Shown: piece after piece, positions 1-7,908 of the stretch
Numbering within the stretch: position 1 is the stretch's first letter
Layout of the letters: every line of letters starts with the position of its first letter
IMG/VR virus record: IMGVR_UViG_3300044295_000097
Span: 1 to 32,326 of that record
Strand: one strand, 5' to 3'
DNA from: a virus
Length of the DNA: 32,326 nt
The notes under the pieces: generated by a model
Database searches by the model: none
What the model saw: the letters and a program-made list of their open reading frames with translations, nothing else
Told to the model about the DNA's origin: nothing
Program-made: the position numbers and the translations under genes

Positions 1-1467
1 ATGGGTGCATACGGTTTGAGCAAACTGGTCAAAGATGGCGGCCTAATTAACTCATACGCTGAAGGTGGTGAGGTCAAAACCTATGCAGGTGATAAAGGTT
101 CAGTGACCAGCGACTATTTTGAACGCTCTGCCCTTGACGATATTCGTGCAAATGATGGGGCGTTACAAAAAGCCAGACAGGCTGCACTGGCGCGTCGAGA
201 CCTTGAGACTGTCAACTATATTGACAAACTGTTGGCTGAAAATGTCTCCATGCGTTCCGGTCTTGGCGGTGCGTTTAACTCTTTGTCTCCCGAAGTGCAA
301 GACAACATTGTTGCTGCCGCTGGTGGTGGCATTGTGGCGTTTGCCAAGGGTGGTGATAAGGGTGAAGAGGTTGTGTATCAAGACCCACTGGGCGCACCGG
401 ACTATGAGGTGGACACACAGGCGCTGAGTAGAACATTTAGCCCCAAACAAAACGTTCGTGAGGGTGAGACCTACACACCGGGGCTGCGTGGCATGTTGTT
501 TGGTTATGACGTGTTGCCACGTGAAGAAAAAGCCGCGCCTAAAGTTCCAGCCTATTCTGATAGTGATGCCGCTGAAAGAGCTGACCGGATGACTGGCACA
601 ACCGCTTCATCCGCATCAACTGGTGCTGGAGTGAAAGAAGCCCTCAAAGTTATGGCTGATGCGCATGGTCTATCTGTAAATAGCCTTATGGGTGCATACG
701 AGCAAATGCGAGATAGGTTGTCCGCAGAAAACAAACCCATATTGGACAGACTGGACAAATTGGGAGAGAAACTTTCAGGGCGTGCAGATAAGATTCGTTC
801 GGAAATGTTGCCCAAAATGTTGGCTGAATTTGGGTTCCAATGGGCGGCTGGTGCCGCTAAACCCGGTCAAGCCCGTCGTCCTGGTCTTGCTGGAGCGCTT
901 GAATCTGCCGCTGCCGCTTCACCTGCGTTGGCCGCATCTGCCGCTGAAAGCCAAAAAGCAATCGACAAGGCCGAAGATGCCTATACGCTATTGCAAATGG
1001 AGAACGCCAAATACCGTTTGGCTATGCAGAAAGGCGACAACGCCACAGCCATGCAACACGCCACCAACATGCGTCAGTTGGAAGTGTCTATGCGGCAACT
1101 CCAATTGCAAGCGCAACAAATTGCACAGGCTGGTGCATACCAACAAGGCATGTTGGGTATCCACGGTGAAGAGTTGGGCATTAAAAAAGAGTTGGCCAAA
1201 TCTCGTGGCATATCCGCAGCCGCTTCTGCGCTGCAAGGCCAAGCTCGTGTTGCTGATGTTGCTCGTAAAGCTGGGTTGGATTTTGACAACTCCAGAGATG
1301 CTCGCACATTGATGAAACAATTGACTGAACAGTACGGCCCAGATAAGGCAAGGTATATGTACGGTCAGCAACGCCGTGCATATATTTCGGATAACACACA
1401 AGGTATTCGTGACCAAGTGTCACAAGACGCACAAGTGCGAAACGTGTATGACCTGTTGAGCGAATAA
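1..1467 (+). CDS. Probable virion structural protein (possibly 5'-truncated)
   Basis: The 488-residue reading frame begins at the first base of the window, so the true start may lie outside it. The N-terminal third is rich in Gly and Ala, with two glycine-flanked motifs (YAEGGEVKTYAG near residue 19 and GGGIVAFAKGGDKG near 109) of a type common in phage structural proteins. Residues about 290-390 are Ala/Gln/Met-rich and look helical or coiled-coil. No enzymatic motif is visible. It ends 3 bp before the giant polyvalent gene on the same strand, so the two are almost certainly co-transcribed. A neighbouring internal virion or ejection protein role is inference from position; no family was recognised with certainty. 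Confidence 0.7.
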   Translation: MGAYGLSKLVKDGGLINSYAEGGEVKTYAGDKGSVTSDYFERSALDDIRANDGALQKARQAALARRDLETVNYIDKLLAENVSMRSGLGGAFNSLSPEVQDNIVAAAGGGIVAFAKGGDKGEEVVYQDPLGAPDYEVDTQALSRTFSPKQNVREGETYTPGLRGMLFGYDVLPREEKAAPKVPAYSDSDAAERADRMTGTTASSASTGAGVKEALKVMADAHGLSVNSLMGAYEQMRDRLSAENKPILDRLDKLGEKLSGRADKIRSEMLPKMLAEFGFQWAAGAAKPGQARRPGLAGALESAAAASPALAASAAESQKAIDKAEDAYTLLQMENAKYRLAMQKGDNATAMQHATNMRQLEVSMRQLQLQAQQIAQAGAYQQGMLGIHGEELGIKKELAKSRGISAAASALQGQARVADVARKAGLDFDNSRDARTLMKQLTEQYGPDKARYMYGQQRRAYISDNTQGIRDQVSQDAQVRNVYDLLSE

Positions 1468-1470
1468 ACC

Positions 1471-4400
1471 ATGATCGTCAATCTGCCAAAACTGGGAGCC
1501 GTTGAGTTCCCTGACAACCTTACATCTGAACAGTACGACAGTTTGGTTGGGAGACTGGCAGAAAAATACGACTTCTCAATGCCCAAACCACCAGCCAGTT
1601 TGGGCACAATAGCCAAACGTGGCTTCATGCGAAGTGCGGGTGAACTTGGGATTGCCGCTACCGACATCATCCCTGCAATGATCAGCACGGGGTTAGGTGG
1701 TGACAAAGAATACGCTGAACGCCAAATGCAAGAGGCGGCACAGGCACGTCAGGAATTGGAGCAAAAGTATCCCACTCGATTCCGCTCGTACAAGGATATT
1801 AGCAGCCCTTTTGAGGCTTTGGAATACGGGGCTGAAACAATAGGTGAATTGGCTCCCAGCGCATTGGCCTCTATAGTCCCAGGCGGTGCAGGTAGTCGAG
1901 TTCTTGGTACTGCCGCCAGAAGAGCCGCTCTTGCTGAAGCCACAGCCGCTGGCGCACCTACCCGTGCTGCTTTGGCTGGAGTGGAGCAAGCCGCTGAAGC
2001 TGGTGCCCGTAAAGGTATGTATGGCGGTGTCTTTCTTGGTTCGTATGCCCAAAACGCTCCTGAAATTTTTGAAGGTATTTACCGAGAGACAGGCAATTTT
2101 GAGTCTGGCATTGCTGCCCTGACTGGTGGCTTGAGTGCGTCATTGGATTCGGTATTGCCAGCTAAAGTCCTGAACACGTTGGGTAAATACGGCAAACTTA
2201 AAGTTGTTGAGGAGATGGCAAAGAGGTCTGGTGCCGCTCCCGTGGCTTGGAAAACAATTGGCAGGGAGGCCGCTGAGACTGCCGCATCCGAAGGTTTGAC
2301 CGAATCCGTTCAAGAAGCCATTGGCGTGTACGCCCAAAAGTTGGCTGGCAGTGCCAAAGATTTGTTGTCTCCTGAGAACATTGAGCAGTACAAAGAGGCA
2401 TTTATTAAAGGAGCGGTCGGCGGTGGCCTGTTTGGTCTACCCGGTGGTGTGGTTCAAGCCCGTCGTGAAAGGGCCGACTTCCGAAATACTCAAGAGGCGC
2501 AGAAGGCTCTGGCTGAACAAGAGGCGGCACAACAAGGTATCACTACCCCCTTGCAGGAGCGAATTGACGCTCTGGTGTCTGGTCGTATGGACACCCCGAT
2601 AACGGAAGAGGAGCTGTCTACCGCTTTCAAATATACAAAAGATGAGTTGGCTGAATTACAAGCCCGTATGGATGCCGCACGTCCAGGTTCAGAAGCCTAT
2701 GCTGAGTTAGATGCCGCCATCAAACAGAAACAAGAAGCCCTGACCGCTCTCGATACAAAGAAGGCGCAGACAAGTGCGTTTGCCACGGCTGTCCCCGATG
2801 AACAGGGTCTCTTCCAAGCGCAACAGCGCATTGACGTTGAAACTCTCAAGTCTGTTGGTATTAACCCTAAGTCTAAGGCCGCTCAAACCCTAATAGGGGC
2901 CGATCTAACTACACCTGAAGGTGTTAGTACGTTCATCAAAACAATTGAGGCTCCCGGCTTCATGGGTAAAGTTGATGAAAAAGCGTATGACCAGTTAGTA
3001 GGACAGTTAAATCCTGAGTATGTGACTGCGGCTCGTACCGAATTGAAAGGAGCGCCCAGTGTTGCAAAACCTATCGAACAACCAAGTGGAGCAGGCGTTG
3101 GCGTGGCTGGCAAGTCCGATACAGGAGCCGCCCCCGCAGGAGTTGGAGCACCTAAGTCAGATGGAGTGGTTCGTCCTGCAACGGATGTTGGACAGGCTAC
3201 AACAGGAACAGAAGGAAAGCCCCGTTCAGTAGATAAGGCATCGGTAGACGCCGCATGGGGGATGCTCCAACGTGCGGAAAAAGCCCAGCGTGAAGCTGAT
3301 ATGGTCGATCAGTTTTCCAAACAGGATAACCTGTTTGAGGTTGCCGTTTCGTTGTATCAGCAGGGTTTTACCGACCCCAAGGAGTTGGCTGCTGAACTGG
3401 GTATTGGTTACAACCGTGCCGCCAAACTGCTGGAGATGACCAAACAGTTTGACCTTGAGGTCGAACCACAGGATGTTTCACGTGGAACAACTGAAGGCGA
3501 AACAATCGAGGACACTGAAATACCTGAGAATGCGTATGTCGATAACGAATCAGACAACGCTAAAGTTGCCAGCCTTGACACGCCTAACTTGCCTCCTATG
3601 AACAAAGACGCCCGTGCTTATTTCGGGCGTGCTGATACCGAAACTGCTCTACGAAACATCGCCAACGACTTGGTGTTTCAACCCACCGCCTACCGTAACT
3701 CCAAGATGAAGGCGTTTGAAAAGTCGCCTCAAGGCCCGGAACCTGCGTTCCGAACCGAAAGAGAAGCGGCTATGTTTGTTGGGCAAGGTGGAGTGCATGC
3801 CAAAAACGCTGAGAAATGGGCACGAGAGAACCTGACACCTGAGAATGTGGCGTATCTGGACAAGTGGATTGCCCAGTACAAGAAAGAGGACGAACGCTCC
3901 AAACAATACCGCAGTAAGTTGGAGAAAAGGCAGAAGGCCAAAGCCGCTCTTAAACAAGACATAGAGGCGGCACCAGTTGAACTCACCACGGCACAGGAGC
4001 TGGAGAACTACGGCATCAAACAGGAAGCCCGTACCCGTTCGGAAGCCAAAAAGATGGCACGTAAAGCCATCAGTGAAATGCAGACCGTTGATGAGGATTT
4101 CGCACCCATCCTTGACTCTGATCTGAATGCGCTTTTGGCGTCACCAGAGATTGCCGCACTGTCCACATCGCTCCACCCTGCGGTTGAGGCGGCGCTTAAA
4201 CAGGGCAATCTGGTTCGGGCCTTGGGTCTATTTGCTGACTCTATAAACAACGCGCGGTTAACACGTATAGCTGAAACACTGGCGAGCGTGTTGGGGAATG
4301 TAAAGGTTGTGTATGGCGCCGAGAAGTCCATGTACGACCCCAAGACCAACACAATCTACCTGCCAAACAACGCTACGGACTACGACCTGATTCACGAAGC

Positions 4401-7400
4401 AAGCCATGCAGGTCTGTCTCACATCATCGCCAACCCGTCCCACCCCATCACCCGTCAACTGAACAAGGTGTTTGAGCAGGTCAAGTCGGACATCGACGGT
4501 GCGTATGGGGCAAGGAACCTACAAGAGTTTGTGGCAGAGGTGTGGAGCAACGATGACTTCCGCACCCAGTTGAAAGAAAAGCGATCTGAAGTACCCACTT
4601 TGTCGTTGTGGGACAAGATCATCCGCACCATTCGTCGGTTCTTCCGCATGCCTGACCGCATGGAGCCCACCTTAGATCAGGTTGATCGCCTACTGGATGC
4701 CATCGTTGGCCCCCCGCCAGATAGCCGCAGTGGGGATACGTTGTATGCCCAAGCCATTCATGGACGCAATATTCCTCAGAAAATTTTTGAGGGGTTGGAT
4801 AAAGTGTTGCAGTCTGGCACAAAAATGACCCCGCAACAGGCCGCACGATTCATTGGTGCGATGGAGAATACGGGGATGAGTCTGCGCCGTGGGTTGCAGA
4901 AATTCTTGAACCTGTCGGCTGTTGGGCAGGTTGGCGCTGAGGTGTTCCGTCGTGGGGTGTTCAACCGTGAGTTGGCACGCTTGCTCAAAGAAGGTGTGGT
5001 CGAGGCCGACGCCCGTAAACAAGCCAAAGCGATTGCCGATCAAGCCGCCAAGAATCCCATTGACTTTGCCGATACGGTCAACGAGATGGCTGGTTATCGT
5101 GAGAACCTGATTGAGAAACTGATGCCGCTCGACAAGCGGTTGCAGGAGTTCAGTACCAAACCTGAGTTTGCCAAATGGACAAAGATGGTTCACGAACACA
5201 CCCGTGAAGACATTGACCCAGAGGCACCAGCCAGCAAATATGCCAACTCTGAGAAAGCCAAACTGCACGCTCAGTTCCAAAAAGAGTTCAACTCTTTGAC
5301 GCCAGAAGGCAAAAAACTGTATCATGATTTGTTCGGTGCGTATAAGAAACTGTTTGAAGAGTTGCAGTCATCGCTCTATGCCAATTTGGTAGATGTGCAT
5401 AAAGAAGGTACGCCAGAACATAAGGCGGCTCTAGGTGCATATGAGAAGGTGATTGGCATGATCATCGCCAAGGGTATTGACCACTATGCACCGTTGTATC
5501 GTCAGGGTTCATTCTGGCTGGAATATAAAAACAAAGATGGCGAACTTGTACGTGAGTTGTACAACAGTCAGGTTGAACGCCAACTTGCCCGTAAAGCGAA
5601 AGAAGCCGAAGGCAACAGTGACTTTGATGAATATGTGAAGGTTGAGGGGGCGATTGCCCGTCGTGCCCCCACTGGCACTATTGCCGCACAAATCATCAAG
5701 ATTATGAAAGAGGGTGGTGCTGACGATAGTGCGGTGGAAAAATTCTTGGAGTTGATCATCAGTGCCATGCCTGAGACCAGCGTTCTCAAATCGTTCAACG
5801 CTCGTAAAGGCACTTTGGGTTACGAAGAAAACGCCGCTACCGCTTTTCGCAATGTCACCAACAATTTGGTGGGGCAGCTAGCCCGCATGCGCTACTCTGA
5901 CAAACTACAACGTCTTTTGGATGGCATGGCGCAGAAGGCCAATCAGCTGCGTGGTGAAGACAACATTCGTGCAAAAGAGGTTGTGCAAGAGTTAGATGCC
6001 CGTTATTCGTTTGCCATGAAGCCAACTATTGAGGCATGGGCACGATGGGCAAGTGGCGGTGCGTTCTACTTTAACTTGGCTGGCAACGTATCTTCAGCAC
6101 TGGTCAACGTGTTGCAGACACCGATGGTTGTATTTCCGCAGCTGGGCGGTACGTATGGCTTTACCGATGCTGGTAAGGCTTTGATGGCGGCAACTAAATT
6201 GTATAGTTCGTCGCAATTGAAACGGGTTGTCACCGACATTAACGGGGAAAAAACAGAACAGAACGCCATGTTGTCCATTGAGAACCTTGTCAATTCTGGC
6301 AAGGCTCCTCAGTATGCTCCTCTGGTGCAACGGCTCAAAGACCTTGGCTTCTTGCAAACATCTACCGCCCGTGACGCTTTGGAAGCGTCAAACATGTCAG
6401 GTGCTGACCCGACCAAGTTTAAAACCATGGCTGAAAGAACAGCCCTATATTCATCGTTCCTCTTCCATCATGCCGAACGCATGAACCGTGAGGTCACGGC
6501 AATTGCCGCTTTTGACTTGGAGATGAATCGACTGAAAGGTAAAGGCATCACTGGTGAAGCGGCGCAAGCCCAAGCCATCGACAAAGCCATCCGTATGGTT
6601 GAGTTCACGCACGGCGCTGGTCATGCGGAATCTGCCCCCAGTATCGGGCATAGTAGTTTGGGTAAGGTATTGACGGTGTTCAAGCGGTTCGCCTTCACCA
6701 TGTACTACATGTTGTTCGACACAATCCGTAGATCGTTGCCTGTGCCTCCTGATGCCACACCTGAACAACGAGAATTGGCTATGGCGGCTCGTCGCCAACT
6801 GTTGGGAATCTATGGCATGTCGGGGTTGTTTGCTGGCGTTAAGGGTATGCCCTTATACTGGGTTGCTCAAATGGCTTATGACGCTTTCGCTGATGACGAC
6901 GAGGACAAGTTCGACGAGGTGATGCGTAAGTATCTTGGTGAGTTCCTGTTCAAAGGCCCCGTCAACTACGTCACCAACCTTGGCATCGCTGACCGTGTGG
7001 GCTGGACTGACCTGATCTATCGTGACCAAAAGGGTGACAAGGCTGATGCCTCTGTGCTATCTCAGTTCCTTGAGAACATATTGGGTGCGCCTTATGCCGT
7101 GGTAAACAACGTGTTCCGTGGTCAGGAATTGATTGGGGAGGGGCAGTTCTATCGTGGTGTGGAGACGATGCTCCCTGTGTCGCTCAAGAACCCCATGAAA
7201 GCATTCCGTTACGCCACCGAAGACGCACGTACCCTGCGGGGTGATATGGTCGGTGAGGTGAATGGCTACAACGCCGCCATGCAAGTGCTGGGCTTTGCTC
7301 CTGCTGACCTGCTCACTAAATATGAGGAAAACTCATACATTAAGAGCAAAGAGGACGCCACCGTTGGTCAGGCAAAGAAACTGCTCAAACAATATTACAT

Positions 7401-7617
7401 CGCACTCAACATGGGCGACCAAGACCGTATGGATGCGCTTGAGGACAAACTCTTTGCGCTGGGCGACCGTCACCCTGACTTGAAGATCAGCCAAGATACT
7501 ATCAATAAATCTGTGAAGGCACGAGACGCCATCACCAGAGATATGTATCAGGGTATTGAGATAAACAAGAAGATGCGTAATGAGTTGATTGACTCTGCCG
7601 AAGAAATCTTCAAATAA
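1471..7617 (+). CDS. Giant polyvalent protein with HExxH metallopeptidase motif (putative ejected internal virion protein)
   Basis: The protein has 2048 residues. The N-terminus (MIVNLPKLGAVEFPDNLT) is the short strand-rich opening typical of large phage polyvalent or internal virion proteins. Residues about 330-1100 are largely charged and helical. A zincin motif HEASH lies at residues 975-979, followed by Glu candidates for the third zinc ligand at 1019 and 1023 (LQEFVAEVW). The C-terminal third (about 1500-2040) has amphipathic and hydrophobic helices, including a stretch near 1790-1815, resembling the C-terminal domains of large polyvalent proteins. Such proteins are packaged in virions and delivered with the DNA; that role here is inference. 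The peptidase could mature virion proteins or attack host targets after entry. The stop codon overlaps the terminator of the opposing operon. Confidence 0.85.
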   Translation: MIVNLPKLGAVEFPDNLTSEQYDSLVGRLAEKYDFSMPKPPASLGTIAKRGFMRSAGELGIAATDIIPAMISTGLGGDKEYAERQMQEAAQARQELEQKYPTRFRSYKDISSPFEALEYGAETIGELAPSALASIVPGGAGSRVLGTAARRAALAEATAAGAPTRAALAGVEQAAEAGARKGMYGGVFLGSYAQNAPEIFEGIYRETGNFESGIAALTGGLSASLDSVLPAKVLNTLGKYGKLKVVEEMAKRSGAAPVAWKTIGREAAETAASEGLTESVQEAIGVYAQKLAGSAKDLLSPENIEQYKEAFIKGAVGGGLFGLPGGVVQARRERADFRNTQEAQKALAEQEAAQQGITTPLQERIDALVSGRMDTPITEEELSTAFKYTKDELAELQARMDAARPGSEAYAELDAAIKQKQEALTALDTKKAQTSAFATAVPDEQGLFQAQQRIDVETLKSVGINPKSKAAQTLIGADLTTPEGVSTFIKTIEAPGFMGKVDEKAYDQLVGQLNPEYVTAARTELKGAPSVAKPIEQPSGAGVGVAGKSDTGAAPAGVGAPKSDGVVRPATDVGQATTGTEGKPRSVDKASVDAAWGMLQRAEKAQREADMVDQFSKQDNLFEVAVSLYQQGFTDPKELAAELGIGYNRAAKLLEMTKQFDLEVEPQDVSRGTTEGETIEDTEIPENAYVDNESDNAKVASLDTPNLPPMNKDARAYFGRADTETALRNIANDLVFQPTAYRNSKMKAFEKSPQGPEPAFRTEREAAMFVGQGGVHAKNAEKWARENLTPENVAYLDKWIAQYKKEDERSKQYRSKLEKRQKAKAALKQDIEAAPVELTTAQELENYGIKQEARTRSEAKKMARKAISEMQTVDEDFAPILDSDLNALLASPEIAALSTSLHPAVEAALKQGNLVRALGLFADSINNARLTRIAETLASVLGNVKVVYGAEKSMYDPKTNTIYLPNNATDYDLIHEASHAGLSHIIANPSHPITRQLNKVFEQVKSDIDGAYGARNLQEFVAEVWSNDDFRTQLKEKRSEVPTLSLWDKIIRTIRRFFRMPDRMEPTLDQVDRLLDAIVGPPPDSRSGDTLYAQAIHGRNIPQKIFEGLDKVLQSGTKMTPQQAARFIGAMENTGMSLRRGLQKFLNLSAVGQVGAEVFRRGVFNRELARLLKEGVVEADARKQAKAIADQAAKNPIDFADTVNEMAGYRENLIEKLMPLDKRLQEFSTKPEFAKWTKMVHEHTREDIDPEAPASKYANSEKAKLHAQFQKEFNSLTPEGKKLYHDLFGAYKKLFEELQSSLYANLVDVHKEGTPEHKAALGAYEKVIGMIIAKGIDHYAPLYRQGSFWLEYKNKDGELVRELYNSQVERQLARKAKEAEGNSDFDEYVKVEGAIARRAPTGTIAAQIIKIMKEGGADDSAVEKFLELIISAMPETSVLKSFNARKGTLGYEENAATAFRNVTNNLVGQLARMRYSDKLQRLLDGMAQKANQLRGEDNIRAKEVVQELDARYSFAMKPTIEAWARWASGGAFYFNLAGNVSSALVNVLQTPMVVFPQLGGTYGFTDAGKALMAATKLYSSSQLKRVVTDINGEKTEQNAMLSIENLVNSGKAPQYAPLVQRLKDLGFLQTSTARDALEASNMSGADPTKFKTMAERTALYSSFLFHHAERMNREVTAIAAFDLEMNRLKGKGITGEAAQAQAIDKAIRMVEFTHGAGHAESAPSIGHSSLGKVLTVFKRFAFTMYYMLFDTIRRSLPVPPDATPEQRELAMAARRQLLGIYGMSGLFAGVKGMPLYWVAQMAYDAFADDDEDKFDEVMRKYLGEFLFKGPVNYVTNLGIADRVGWTDLIYRDQKGDKADASVLSQFLENILGAPYAVVNNVFRGQELIGEGQFYRGVETMLPVSLKNPMKAFRYATEDARTLRGDMVGEVNGYNAAMQVLGFAPADLLTKYEENSYIKSKEDATVGQAKKLLKQYYIALNMGDQDRMDALEDKLFALGDRHPDLKISQDTINKSVKARDAITRDMYQGIEINKKMRNELIDSAEEIFK

Positions 7618-7642
7618 AAAAACCCCCGGCGTGAACCGGGGG
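7616..7642 (-). terminator. Intrinsic terminator of the leftward operon
   Basis: On the minus strand a 7-bp GC-only stem (CCGGGGG/CCCCCGG as seen on plus, arms 7623-7629 and 7636-7642, 6-nt loop) is followed directly by seven T residues (plus-strand A tract 7616-7622). This is a canonical rho-independent terminator for leftward transcription. The T tract overlaps the TAA stop of the convergent polyvalent gene. On the plus strand there is no T tract after the stem, so it is likely to work mainly in one direction. Confidence 0.9.
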
Positions 7643-7704
7643 GTAACAGAGCAACTACATACAGAGAGAGGAGATCAAGTTGCCGAGCGAACTGTAGCAC
7701 AAGA

Positions 7705-7908
7705 TCATTTAATCCGCCAGAACCTTACCCCGTATGTACCGCCCTCTTTGGAGAAACGGTGTCTTACGACTATCCCTCGCTCCTTGGCGGCCTGTCTAAT
7801 ATCCTCTGCCAGCGTGTCGGGCGTTAGCGTAGGTATATAAAACGAGCTGCCAACTGCGAATTTGTGCCATTCTATTACAACTGGCACTCCGCTATTCAAT
7901 ATCGTCAT
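7705..7908 (-). CDS. Small conserved phage protein, unknown function
   Basis: This 67-residue protein is the last gene of the leftward operon, 62 bp before the terminator. It overlaps the 3' end of the primase-helicase gene by 17 bp. The pattern (a strand-rich start, FAVGSSFYIPTL, a helix DTLAEDIRQAAKERG, then GTYGVRFWRIK) suggests a small alpha/beta fold and resembles short proteins often found next to phage replication genes. No catalytic motif is visible. The SD upstream of the ATG is weak, so translation may depend on coupling to the upstream gene. Confidence 0.7.
   Translation of the reverse strand: MTILNSGVPVVIEWHKFAVGSSFYIPTLTPDTLAEDIRQAAKERGIVVRHRFSKEGGTYGVRFWRIK

Noticed and set aside
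692-1312. Second plus-strand frame of 206 codons
   Set aside because: It is low complexity, Trp/Leu/Pro-rich, out of frame with the structural gene and lacks an SD.
4690-5325. Minus-strand open frame of 211 codons inside the polyvalent gene
   Set aside because: It is a shadow of the plus-strand gene, which has continuous domain signals through this region. There is no SD or coherent motif.
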